Below, piece by piece: positions 18,343 through 26,145 of a DNA stretch of 46,090 nucleotides. The translations under genes were made by a program, and so were the position numbers. The notes under the pieces were generated by a model. It searched no databases, was not told the DNA's origin, and worked only from the letters and a program-made list of their open reading frames with translations. Source of the stretch: Gemmatimonadota bacterium (lineage in GTDB: Bacteria > JAAXHH01); the NCBI GenBank assembly GCA_009835325.1, contig VXWP01000017.1, positions 36,847-82,936 on the forward strand. Reading direction: 5' to 3'. Within the stretch, counting starts at the first letter, position 1; every line of letters begins with the position of its first letter.

Positions 18343-19668
18343 ATGGACACGCGATCCGACCAGCGAATGGACGCCGGCGAGTTGGACGCTCGTCGCGACC
18401 AGCGAATGGACGCCGGCGAGATGGACGCCAGGGACGGACTTGCGGGCTTCCGGTCGCGATTTCACTTCCCGAGGACCGGGAACGGGGCGGAGGCGGTCTA
18501 CCTGGTGGGCCATTCGCTCGGACTCCAGCCCATCGCCGCACGGGAATACGTGGAACGGGAACTCGACGACTGGCGGAGCCTGGGCGTCGAAGGGCATTTC
18601 AAGGGAGAAAACCCCTGGATGCCTTACCACGAAGCGCTGGCGGACCCACTTGCCCGATTGGCCGGCGCCCTGCCCGGTGAAGTCGTCGCCATGAATACCC
18701 TCACGGTGAATCTCCACTTGATGATGGTCTCCTTCTACCGTCCGACTCCGAAGAGGTACCGCATCCTCGTCGAAGGCGCCGCCTTTCCCTCCGACCAGTA
18801 CGCCGTCGCTTCACAGGCGGCGTGGCACGGTTACGACCCCGTGGAAAGCGTGATCGAACTGCATCCGCGGGAAGGGGAAGACACGATCCGCACCGGGGAC
18901 ATCGAGGACCTGCTCGAACGGGAGGGCGAGTCCATCGCCCTGGTCTTCCTGGGCGGGGTGAACTACCTGACCGGCCAGGTCTTCGACATGGACCGGATCA
19001 CGGCGGCGGGCCATCGGCAGGGCTGCGTCGTGGGATTCGACCTCGCCCACGCCATGGGAAACCTGGAACTGCATCTGCACGACTGGGACGTGGACTTCGC
19101 CGTCTGGTGTTCCTACAAGTACCTGAACGGAGGGCCCGGCTGCGTAGGCGGGTGCTTCGTCCACGAACGGCACGGACGGAAAGACGACCTGCCCCGGTTC
19201 GCCGGATGGTGGGGACACGACAAGTCCACCCGGTTCCGGATGCCCTCGGCGTTCGAGGCGATCCCGGGCGCGGAAGGCTGGCAGCTCAGCAATCCGCCTA
19301 TTCTCCCGCTGGCGGCCCTGCGCGCCTCGCTTGAGCTCTTCGACGCGGCGGGCATGGACCGGCTGCGCGAGAAGAGCAGAAGGCTGACCGGGTACCTGGA
19401 ACGCCTGCTGCGGGAACGCTTCCCGGATGAACTGGCCATCATCACGCCGTCGGATCCGGAGCAGCGCGGATGCCAGCTTTCGCTCCGGACGGGGCCGCGA
19501 GGCGGCCGCGTGCACCGGCATCTGTCCGATCACGGCATCTGGTGCGACTGGCGGGAGCCCGACGTGATCCGCGTCGCCCCCGTTCCGCTGTACAACTGTT
19601 TTTCGGACGTCCGCCGTTTCGTGGAGGTCATGGCGGAGGGCATGGAGCGGGCCAAGCGGACCGGGTGA
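18343..19668 (+). CDS. kynU: Kynureninase
   Basis: A 441-residue PLP enzyme of fold type I that cleaves kynurenine or 3-hydroxykynurenine to anthranilate or 3-hydroxyanthranilate plus alanine. The PLP lysine is K259 in WCSYKYLNGGPG, preceded by the conserved Asp in GFDLAHAMGN; VYLVGHSLGLQP is the N-terminal substrate-binding segment. The first ~28 residues are an unusual direct repeat (DQRMDAGELDARR / DQRMDAGEMDARD) that offers four in-frame ATGs (18343, 18367, 18406, 18421); the conserved enzyme begins only after the last. Only the start is uncertain. Transcribed with ACMSD. Confidence 0.93.
   Translation: MDTRSDQRMDAGELDARRDQRMDAGEMDARDGLAGFRSRFHFPRTGNGAEAVYLVGHSLGLQPIAAREYVERELDDWRSLGVEGHFKGENPWMPYHEALADPLARLAGALPGEVVAMNTLTVNLHLMMVSFYRPTPKRYRILVEGAAFPSDQYAVASQAAWHGYDPVESVIELHPREGEDTIRTGDIEDLLEREGESIALVFLGGVNYLTGQVFDMDRITAAGHRQGCVVGFDLAHAMGNLELHLHDWDVDFAVWCSYKYLNGGPGCVGGCFVHERHGRKDDLPRFAGWWGHDKSTRFRMPSAFEAIPGAEGWQLSNPPILPLAALRASLELFDAAGMDRLREKSRRLTGYLERLLRERFPDELAIITPSDPEQRGCQLSLRTGPRGGRVHRHLSDHGIWCDWREPDVIRVAPVPLYNCFSDVRRFVEVMAEGMERAKRTG
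18357..18434 (+). repeat. 39-bp tandem duplication at the N-terminus of kynureninase
   Basis: The two copies, starting at CGACCAGCGAATGGACGCC, are nearly identical and encode 13 residues each. The duplication is in frame and adds another potential start codon. Confidence 0.93.
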
Positions 19669-19726
19669 GCAGAACGGGTCGGGTGAGCCGGCTTCCGTTT
19701 CGGATCGGAAGCAATCGAGGATTTTA

Positions 19727-21115
19727 ATGGGTGCAAAACGGGAAACCGTAACCCTGATCGGCGCGGGCCTTGCCGGATCCCTGCTGGCGATCTTCCTCGC
19801 CCGCCGCGGATTCCGGGTCGAGGTGTACGAGAAGCGGCCCGATATCCGCCGCGAATCGGCTGGCGCCGGTCACGCCGGCCAGGCCGGCAGGTCAATCAAT
19901 CTGGCCATGTCGGTGCGGGGCCTGCATGCGCTGGGGCAGGTAGGCCTTCGAGACGAAGTCCTGGCCATGGCGATCCCCATGGTGGGACGGCTGATCCATC
20001 CCGTGGAAGGCGACCGGGTCCTGCAGCCATACGGCCAGCGGGAGGACGAGGTCATCTACTCCGTATCCCGCGGCGAACTGAACCGGTTCCTGCTGGACGC
20101 CGCGGAACGGGAAGACGGCGTGCGGTTGCATTTCAACGCCCGGTGCACCGGGCTGGAATTCCGAACCGGCGTGCTGTACGTCCGCGACGACGCGACCAAT
20201 CACGTCCACTCCCTCCGCCCCGACCGGGTCATCGGCGTGGACGGCTCGGCATCGGCCATCCGGACCGCCATGATGAACGTGGGCCGGTTCGACCTCTCCC
20301 AGCAGTACCTGACCCATGGATACAAGGAACTGACCATTCCCGCCGGACCGGACGGCGCGTACAGGATGGAGCGCAATGCCCTCCATATCTGGCCGCGGGG
20401 CATGTACATGCTCATCGCGCTGCCCAACCTGGACGGCAGTTACACCTGCACCCTCTTCTTCCCACACGAAGGCGAGTACAGTTTCGCCAGTCTCCTGGAC
20501 CCGCGCCAGATACTGGACTTCTTCAAGATGCAGTTTCCCGATGCGACGTCGCTGATGCCCGATCTGGCCACTCTTTACCGCGACAATCCCACCGGGTCCC
20601 TGGTCACCCTCAAGTGTTCTCCCTGGCATTACCGCGACCGGGTGCTGCTCCTGGGTGACGCCGCGCACGCGATCGTGCCGTTCTTCGGCCAGGGGATGAA
20701 CTGCGCTTTCGAAGACTGCACCATCCTCGACGAGTGTATCGAGGCGCACTGGCCGGATTGGGGGAGCGTTTTCGAGTCCTTCGGGGGCCGCAGGAAGGAA
20801 GACACGGATGCCATCGCCGACATGGCGCTGGCCAATTACGTCGAGATGCGCGACCTGGTAAGCGACCCCGGTTTCCAGTTGCGGCAGAAGGTGGGTTTCC
20901 TCCTGGAACAGAAGTATCCCGATCGGTTCATCCCGCGTTACTCCATGGTGTCGTTCCACCGTTTCCCCTACAGTGAGGCACTGCATTGCGGCGAGCTCCA
21001 GGAGGGCATCCTCCGGGAGCTCTGCGCCTCCATCTCCACGGCGGACCAGGTCGACTGGAACATGGCGGAGCGGCTCGTCGGGGAACGGCTCGGCGCCCGG
21101 ATGACGCCAGAATGA
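19727..21115 (+). CDS. kmo: Kynurenine 3-monooxygenase
   Basis: A 462-residue class A flavoprotein hydroxylase that converts L-kynurenine to 3-hydroxykynurenine with NADPH and O2. The FAD-binding GxGxxG is G12-A-G-L-A-G17, the second FAD motif is LLLGDAAHAIVPFFGQGMN, and GRSINLAMSVRGLHAL is a hallmark KMO segment. FEDC and the later C-terminal helix region match the bacterial enzyme, which is soluble or only weakly membrane-bound. GAGG lies 8 nt before the ATG. The gene order ACMSD-kynU-kmo indicates that the flow enters from kynurenine. No tryptophan dioxygenase or formamidase is present in the window. Confidence 0.94.
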   Translation: MGAKRETVTLIGAGLAGSLLAIFLARRGFRVEVYEKRPDIRRESAGAGHAGQAGRSINLAMSVRGLHALGQVGLRDEVLAMAIPMVGRLIHPVEGDRVLQPYGQREDEVIYSVSRGELNRFLLDAAEREDGVRLHFNARCTGLEFRTGVLYVRDDATNHVHSLRPDRVIGVDGSASAIRTAMMNVGRFDLSQQYLTHGYKELTIPAGPDGAYRMERNALHIWPRGMYMLIALPNLDGSYTCTLFFPHEGEYSFASLLDPRQILDFFKMQFPDATSLMPDLATLYRDNPTGSLVTLKCSPWHYRDRVLLLGDAAHAIVPFFGQGMNCAFEDCTILDECIEAHWPDWGSVFESFGGRRKEDTDAIADMALANYVEMRDLVSDPGFQLRQKVGFLLEQKYPDRFIPRYSMVSFHRFPYSEALHCGELQEGILRELCASISTADQVDWNMAERLVGERLGARMTPE

Positions 21116-21248
21116 GACCCAGATGACGCCCGGGTGACGCCTCGGTGCCCGGATGACGGCTGGACGGCGCCCGATCAGCGTCTGGACAACGCACGGTACG
21201 GTACGAGGAACATGTCAGGGTAATCGCGATGGACGGCCGTCCGCCGGC

Positions 21249-21277
21249 TTGACAGGTCTCCCGGACCGTTCTACATT
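21249..21277 (+). promoter_or_regulatory. Sigma-70-type promoter before the AMS dehydrogenase gene
   Basis: TTGACA at 21249-21254, a 17-bp spacer and TACATT at 21272-21277, in a 258-bp gap. It suggests that the aldehyde dehydrogenase, deaminase and dioxygenase genes form a second transcript of the pathway. Confidence 0.62.
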
Positions 21278-21290
21278 AATCGGTAACCTG

Positions 21291-21332
21291 GCGCGGCACA
21301 CCCGGCGCGGCACATCTGGCGCGGCGCACCCG
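21291..21332 (+). repeat. Three tandem 14-bp repeats
   Basis: Units GCGCGGCACACCCG, GCGCGGCACATCTG and GCGCGGCGCACCCG lie between the promoter's -10 box and the start of the aldehyde dehydrogenase gene, i.e. in its 5' leader. Confidence 0.9.
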
Positions 21333-21373
21333 GCCTCACGTATCCAAAACCACATTCCAGGCGGTTTCGCGGC

Positions 21374-22816
21374 ATGATGCATGTACTCAACTACATCGGC
21401 GGTGAATTGCGCGAACCGGCCGGCGGCACGTACCTGGACAATATCGAGCCCGCCACGGGCGACGTGATCGGCAGGACGCCCGATTCCGGCACGCAGGAGG
21501 TGGAGGAAGCGGTCGTCGCCGCGGAAAAGGCCTTTCCGGCCTGGTCGTCCCTGTCCGTACAGGAACGATCCGGGCACCTCCTCCGCATCGCCGGCCTGAT
21601 CGAGGAGAACCGGGAAGAACTGGCCCTGGCGGAATCAAACGATACGGGCAAGCCGGTGGCCCTGGCGGAAACGGTGGACATCCCCCGCGCCGCAAGTAAC
21701 TTCCGGTTCTACGCGACGGCCATCGAGCACTTCGCCAGCGACGCCCACGCCATGGGCAAATCCGCCCTGAATTACACCCTCCGGTCGCCGATCGGCCTCG
21801 CCGGATGCATTTCACCCTGGAACCTGCCCCTCTACCTGCTGACGTGGAAGATCGCGCCGGCCCTTGCCGCCGGCAACTGCGTGATCGGCAAACCGTCGGA
21901 ACTGACGCCCACGACCGCGTTCCTGCTGTCCAGGATATGCATCGAGGCGGGACTGCCCGCCGGGGTGCTGAACATCGTGCACGGCCACGGCCACAAGGCG
22001 GGCGCCGCCGTGGCGGACCATCCCGGCATTCCGGTCGTTTCCTTCACGGGCGGGACGGCGACGGGCAGGCGCATCGCGGCCGCGGCCGCGCCGAACTTCA
22101 AGCGGGTCTCCCTGGAACTGGGCGGCAAGAACCCGAATATCGTCTTCGCGGACTGTCCCTACGAGGATACCCTGCAAACCGCCCTGCTGTCCTCCTTCTC
22201 CAACCAGGGAGAAATCTGCCTGTGCGGTCCGCGCATCCTCGTCGAACGGCCCCTGTACGAGACCTTCCGGGACGATTTCGTCGAACGGACCCGCGGGCTG
22301 GCCGTCGGGGATCCGAGGGATGCCGGCAACCGGCTCGGCGCCGTCGTGTCCGAGGCGCATATGGACAAGATCCTGTCCTACGTGGAACTGGCCAGGGACG
22401 AAGGCGGGCGGGTCCTCTGCGGCGGGCAACAGGTGCGGGTTAACGGCCGTTGCCGGGACGGGTGGTTCGTCGCGCCCACGGTGATCGAGGGTCTTCCGCC
22501 GGACTGCCGGACCAACCAGGAAGAGATCTTCGGTCCCGTGGTGACGCTCCTGCCCTTCGATTCCGACGACGAAGCGGTGGACCAGGCCAACGGCACGCCC
22601 TACGGCCTGGCCGCCATGGTCTGGACCGACAACCTGGGCCGCGCCCACCGCGTGGCCGAACGCCTGCACGCGGGCATCATCTGGATCAACTGCTGGATGC
22701 TGCGTGACCTCCGCACGCCCTTCGGCGGCATGAAGCAGTCGGGCGTGGGCCGCGAGGGAGGATTCGAAGCCCTGCGGTTCTTCACCGAGCCGAAGAACGT
22801 GTGCATCAAGATGTAG
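21374..22816 (+). CDS. Aldehyde dehydrogenase, likely 2-aminomuconate-6-semialdehyde dehydrogenase
   Basis: A 480-residue NAD-dependent aldehyde dehydrogenase of the 2-hydroxymuconate/2-aminomuconate semialdehyde group. Catalytic Cys is C282 in the group-typical GEICLC segment, and the general-base Glu is in SLELGGKNPN. In this context it oxidises 2-aminomuconate semialdehyde (from ACMSD) to 2-aminomuconate. Two adjacent ATGs are possible starts (21374 and 21377). The upstream gap carries a promoter and a tandem repeat. It is only distantly similar to the HpaE-like enzyme in this window. Confidence 0.9.
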   Translation: MMHVLNYIGGELREPAGGTYLDNIEPATGDVIGRTPDSGTQEVEEAVVAAEKAFPAWSSLSVQERSGHLLRIAGLIEENREELALAESNDTGKPVALAETVDIPRAASNFRFYATAIEHFASDAHAMGKSALNYTLRSPIGLAGCISPWNLPLYLLTWKIAPALAAGNCVIGKPSELTPTTAFLLSRICIEAGLPAGVLNIVHGHGHKAGAAVADHPGIPVVSFTGGTATGRRIAAAAAPNFKRVSLELGGKNPNIVFADCPYEDTLQTALLSSFSNQGEICLCGPRILVERPLYETFRDDFVERTRGLAVGDPRDAGNRLGAVVSEAHMDKILSYVELARDEGGRVLCGGQQVRVNGRCRDGWFVAPTVIEGLPPDCRTNQEEIFGPVVTLLPFDSDDEAVDQANGTPYGLAAMVWTDNLGRAHRVAERLHAGIIWINCWMLRDLRTPFGGMKQSGVGREGGFEALRFFTEPKNVCIKM

Positions 22817-22817
22817 C

Positions 22818-22871
22818 GGTCGGTATGGACGGTATGGAAAGTACGGTCGGTACGGACGATATCCCGCAAGA
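22818..22871 (+). repeat. Imperfect 27-bp tandem duplication
   Basis: GGTCGGTATGGACG recurs 27 bp later as GGTCGGTACGGACG, with a GGTATGGAAAGTAC segment between. The copies lie in the 80-bp gap between the aldehyde dehydrogenase and deaminase genes and have no visible gene or site function. Confidence 0.7.
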
Positions 22872-22896
22872 CCAGACGTAACGCGGAGACACGGCC

Positions 22897-23310
22897 ATGC
22901 AACAGCATTACGATTCCGATCGGGCCCCCGAACCGGTGGGACCCTATCCCCATGCCCGAAGGGTGGGGAACCTGCTGTTCCTGTCGGGCATCGGGCCCCG
23001 CGCCAGGGGACGACAGGACATTCCGGGGGTGACCCTGGGGCCGGACGGCGAGATCGCATCCTACGATATCGAGCAGCAGTGCCACGCCGTTTTCCACAAT
23101 GTCCGCGCCATCCTGGAAGACGCGGGCAGCGCCTGGGAGAACCTCGTGGACATCACCGTGTACCTCACCGACATGGAAAAGGACTTCGCGGTATTCAACC
23201 GGATCTACCGCGAGTATTTCCGGGAGCATCAGCCCTGCCGCACCACGGTCGGGGTTTCCCGGCTCCCCACCCGGATTGCCATCGAACTGAAATGCATCGC
23301 TACGATCTGA
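22897..23310 (+). CDS. RidA-family 2-aminomuconate deaminase
   Basis: A 137-residue protein of the YjgF/YER057c/UK114 (RidA) fold, which normally forms trimers with active sites at subunit interfaces. The sequence has the arginine and glutamate expected near the C-terminus (SRLPTRIAIELKCIA) and GNLLFLSGIGPR early on. The insertion around DIPGVTLGPDGEIASYDIEQ and the close partners make it the type called 2-aminomuconate deaminase in nitrobenzoate and kynurenine degradation clusters, giving 4-oxalocrotonate and ammonia. GGAG lies 9 nt before the ATG. The next gene begins 16 bp downstream. Confidence 0.88.
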   Translation: MQQHYDSDRAPEPVGPYPHARRVGNLLFLSGIGPRARGRQDIPGVTLGPDGEIASYDIEQQCHAVFHNVRAILEDAGSAWENLVDITVYLTDMEKDFAVFNRIYREYFREHQPCRTTVGVSRLPTRIAIELKCIATI

Positions 23311-23326
23311 ACAAGGAGGTCCGATC

Positions 23327-23851
23327 ATGGCCGTAACGGCTCCATTCAATTTCAAGGCCTGGATAGACGAACACAGGCATCTGCTCAAACCTCCGGTCGG
23401 CAACCAGTGCGTCTATACGGAGGCCGAAGACTTCATCGTCATGGTCGTCGGCGGACCGAACGCCCGCAAGGACTACCACTACAATGAAGGCGAGGAGTTC
23501 TTCTACCAGGTGGAGGGCGATATCGTCCTGAAGATCATCGACGAAGGCAAGCCGGTGGACGTCCCGATCCGGGAAGGCGAGATCTTCCTCCTTCCCGCCG
23601 GGGTTCCCCATTCACCCCAGAGACCGGCGGACACCGTGGGCCTGGTCATGGAAACCAAGCGCAGAAGCGGTGAGATCGACGGGTTCATGTGGTATTGCGA
23701 AAGCTGCGGGGAGAAGCTATACGAGGAACGTTTCGAACTGGAAGACATCGTCAGCCAGTTGCCACCCGTCATGAACCGGTTCTTCAGCAGCGAAGGACAC
23801 CGAACCTGCAGGATCTGCGGCGCGGTCATGCCGAAACCGGAAGGCGGGTGA
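23327..23851 (+). CDS. nbaC: 3-hydroxyanthranilate 3,4-dioxygenase
   Basis: A 174-residue cupin dioxygenase that opens the ring of 3-hydroxyanthranilate to ACMS. The Fe(II) ligands fall at H51, E57 and H95 (DYHYNEGEEFFY; LPAGVPHSPQ), the positions reported for the bacterial enzyme. A second rubredoxin-like metal site is formed by C124/C127 (YCESCGEK) and C161/C164 (TCRICGAV). A perfect AGGAGG lies 7 nt before the ATG. It closes the set: kynurenine to 3-hydroxykynurenine, 3-hydroxyanthranilate, ACMS, 2-aminomuconate semialdehyde, 2-aminomuconate and 4-oxalocrotonate are all covered by genes in this 7-kb stretch. Confidence 0.94.
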   Translation: MAVTAPFNFKAWIDEHRHLLKPPVGNQCVYTEAEDFIVMVVGGPNARKDYHYNEGEEFFYQVEGDIVLKIIDEGKPVDVPIREGEIFLLPAGVPHSPQRPADTVGLVMETKRRSGEIDGFMWYCESCGEKLYEERFELEDIVSQLPPVMNRFFSSEGHRTCRICGAVMPKPEGG

Positions 23852-24054
23852 TCGGGAGACCCATACCCTTCGAAGAAGTACTGCTTGTTTTCTGCGGTAA
23901 AATGCAGGCCTTTTCCGACTAAAGCCTTAACAAGCATCGAGGATCGCGTTTACAGGATTTCAACGTCCAATCGCATGGAAATCGCCACGAATTACGAATT
24001 TCTGCGAAAAAACGCGTTCTTAGTCCGGATTTAAAGTAAAAAATCGACAAAAAG

Positions 24055-24083
24055 TTGACAAATTGCCGATTTGTGCTTATCTT
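24055..24083 (+). promoter_or_regulatory. Sigma-70-type promoter in an AT-rich gap
   Basis: TTGACA at 24055-24060, a 17-bp spacer and TATCTT at 24078-24083, about 43 bp before a small ORF. An inverted pair AAATCG (24041-24046) and CGATTT (24067-24072) flanks the -35 box, and TAGTCCGG occurs on both sides (24021, 24092). The surrounding 180 bp are much more AT-rich than the window. Confidence 0.65.
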
Positions 24084-24125
24084 TTGTTTAGTAGTCCGGT
24101 GATGCTTTCGGAAAGGGGGTAGAAT

Positions 24126-24380
24126 ATGGTCCTGATTTACCGCGGATTCGAAGGCAACAGGGTGTTCAAGTGGTGCCGGGGAGACTCGGACCGGGTCAGT
24201 GTGATGTTTCCGGCGAAGCCCTTCTACAACCGGTGCATCAGCCGCGTGCTGGACGAAACGCGCGCCGGCAAAAACGTCCTGGCCTGGGGAGATCCCGAAG
24301 GCCTGTCCCGCCTGGGACTGGCCCTCAACGAGCGGCACATTCCGACCACGCCCTTCGGTGACGGAATCGCCATGCACTGA
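24126..24380 (+). CDS. Small hypothetical protein
   Basis: An 84-residue protein that I do not recognise. It is mixed alpha/beta in composition, with two cysteines (17 and 37), no signal peptide and no membrane segment. Support for it being real: a well-formed promoter about 43 bp upstream, AAAGGGGG 7 nt before the ATG, and it is the only open frame with such signals in the gap between the dioxygenase and the convergent porin gene. It ends 39 bp from that gene's stop. Confidence 0.6.
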   Translation: MVLIYRGFEGNRVFKWCRGDSDRVSVMFPAKPFYNRCISRVLDETRAGKNVLAWGDPEGLSRLGLALNERHIPTTPFGDGIAMH

Positions 24381-24419
24381 TCGTGGCCGCAGGAATCTGT
24401 AGCGGCTGGTTTACGCTGC

Positions 24420-25604
24420 TCAGAATTCGACGCCCAGCTGCAGGGTGTATTTGTTCGTGTTCTCGCCGTTGCCGCCCCTGGCCGTCCCGTACGCTTTGTC
24501 GTGAACCCATTCAACCGTTCCGATAAGTGTTTCTTTCCACAGGTCGACGGTCAGCACGGAGAGGTAGCGCGATACCGGCAATCCAAGTCCCGACGCCTCG
24601 GATGTACCCTGGTACCCCAGTGTGAACTTACCGGCCCTCCGAGCCAGTTCGAACCCATAGTGGGCTTCGAGAGACCAGGCCGTTGGACGCGCCCCCCGCC
24701 TGTCGAACGCCAGCACACCGGGCGCGAATCTATCCTGAGAGATCATGTATTCGGCGGCTATAGCGATACTGCGGTAATGTACCGCGGTTGCCGCTGCCCA
24801 GCCTGGCATCCGATCATCGACGATAAAGGATGACCCGTCGTGACTCGCGTCGTCCATCTCGTCATGGTGTCCGAACACTTCCTCCTGAAAACCGTACAGC
24901 GTGCCCAGGTCATCGATAAACGACAGGTTGACGGCGAACTCGTCCTCTTCGGACACGTGCTTCTTGTAACCCACCGCCGCGCCGAAACCGGACCTGGGTT
25001 CGTTCGAGCGCTCGTCGTCACCGTAATATCCATAGACACTGCCCAGGAATTGACCCAGTGAAACACCCAACAACAGGGACTTCTCCCGTTTGGAACCGAA
25101 CTTGAAAGACAACGGTTCGACGATCGCCTCGGTCTCGAAGGGACCGATGCTGGCATCGTGCGCCGCATGGATTTCAGCCAGCTCGAACATGGTGAAGGGC
25201 AGGAACTGTACGCCGCCCTTGAGCCACCACATTCCGTCGGGTGGACCGACAATCAAGGTCCCCGTAAAGATCCCGATTTCGTGGCCCGCCTCCTCTTCGT
25301 CGTGCTCTTCATCATGTTCATGAATCCATCCAAACTCCGATCCAATCCATTCGTGGGGTTCGATTCCAATACCCATTTCCAGCTGCTCGGCCGCCGTGGA
25401 CGTGGAACTCTCCCCCGCAGACGACTGTTTGCGCGACACAGTAAACTCCAACACGCCGCCTATTTCAATCGACCGGAACAGGGATTCCAGACCGGATTCC
25501 TCATCGGCTTCCTGGCCGATAACCGAGGCCGTGCACATCACCGCCCCGAACATCGTGAGGAGGGCCGCACAGAACCGTGACGTACCGTTCAAGCATGAAT
25601 GCAT
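24420..25604 (-). CDS. LbtU-family siderophore-porin-like outer-membrane beta-barrel
   Basis: A 394-residue outer-membrane protein. A signal peptide of about 31 residues ends near ASVIGQ. The mature part is a series of amphipathic strands ending in an aromatic residue (LQLGVEF), as in barrel proteins. The overall pattern, IEIGGVLEF at the start, IEPHEWIGSEFGWIHE, PFTMFE, LLLGVSLGQFLGSVYGYYGD, AFDRRGARPTAWSLEAHY, YQGTSEASGLGLPVSRYL and a final EWVHDKAYG, matches the LbtU group known from Legionella, where the protein takes up legiobactin. Unusual here is a loop at 95-109 rich in His/Asp/Glu (HEHDEEHDEEEAGHE) and another HHDEMDDASHDG, suggesting metal binding. Actual substrate is unproven. Confidence 0.8.
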   Translation of the reverse strand: MHSCLNGTSRFCAALLTMFGAVMCTASVIGQEADEESGLESLFRSIEIGGVLEFTVSRKQSSAGESSTSTAAEQLEMGIGIEPHEWIGSEFGWIHEHDEEHDEEEAGHEIGIFTGTLIVGPPDGMWWLKGGVQFLPFTMFELAEIHAAHDASIGPFETEAIVEPLSFKFGSKREKSLLLGVSLGQFLGSVYGYYGDDERSNEPRSGFGAAVGYKKHVSEEDEFAVNLSFIDDLGTLYGFQEEVFGHHDEMDDASHDGSSFIVDDRMPGWAAATAVHYRSIAIAAEYMISQDRFAPGVLAFDRRGARPTAWSLEAHYGFELARRAGKFTLGYQGTSEASGLGLPVSRYLSVLTVDLWKETLIGTVEWVHDKAYGTARGGNGENTNKYTLQLGVEF

Positions 25605-25692
25605 TATCTTGTTCTTCTGCTTTCTCGTGGCAGGCAGGCCACAAACCGTTTCAACGGCGCCGATTCACACGGGCTCTTCGGGACCCGGCGTA

Positions 25693-26010
25693 TCAGGGGT
25701 GGGGCGCCATGAAGACCAGCACGACCAGCCTGGCGTTGCCCGAGTTTAGCACGCCGTGGTCGATTCCGGGGGGACACAGCACCGCCGTACCGGGAATGCC
25801 CTTCACGGTTTCGTCGCCGACCGTGAAATCGCCTTTCCCTTCCAGCACGTAGTAGATCTTGTCGTTTTCGGCGTGGCTGTGGGCCTTCTGTTCCTGGCCG
25901 GGTTCGAAACAGTAGATATCGCAGAACATGCGATCCGTATCGAAGAGATTGACCTTCTGGAATTTGTCAAAGGAGAACCGTTTTCGATCAGGCACAAATT
26001 CCACCGGCAT
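25693..26010 (-). CDS. Single-domain cupin protein
   Basis: A 105-residue beta-barrel cupin. The metal-binding motif 1 is HSHAENDKIYYVLEGKG and motif 2 is PPGIDHGVLNSG, so a divalent metal is likely held by three histidines and a polar residue. The ATG used is preceded by AGGAG at about 8 nt and a promoter about 90 bp upstream; a longer in-frame start 30 codons earlier runs into that promoter and is rejected. Small cupins of this kind bind or isomerise sugars, act as mannose-6-phosphate-isomerase-like proteins or serve as metal-dependent dioxygenases; no specific role can be assigned. The porin gene follows 88 bp downstream on the same strand. Confidence 0.8.
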   Translation of the reverse strand: MPVEFVPDRKRFSFDKFQKVNLFDTDRMFCDIYCFEPGQEQKAHSHAENDKIYYVLEGKGDFTVGDETVKGIPGTAVLCPPGIDHGVLNSGNARLVVLVFMAPHP

Positions 26011-26105
26011 GGCGGTTTGCTCCTTAGGAATGCTCAATGGGAGAGGAGACCTGGCCGGACAAAGACCTTGCGAACAGGTCGTTTCCCGGCATATTTTCAT
26101 CCCGT

Positions 26106-26134
26106 AATCTATCCGTCGAACTTGAGGTTGTCAA
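26106..26134 (-). promoter_or_regulatory. Sigma-70-type promoter for the cupin gene
   Basis: Read on the minus strand: TTGACA at 26134-26129, a 17-bp spacer and TAGATT at 26111-26106, about 95 bp upstream of the cupin ATG. It sits back to back with the dusB start on the other strand. Confidence 0.6.
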
Positions 26135-26145
26135 TCGCCAGGGGA

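Noticed and set aside
17287-23851. Reading the kynurenine genes as de novo NAD synthesis
   Set aside because: ACMSD, AMS dehydrogenase and 2-aminomuconate deaminase consume the intermediate that would form quinolinate, and no quinolinate phosphoribosyltransferase is present.
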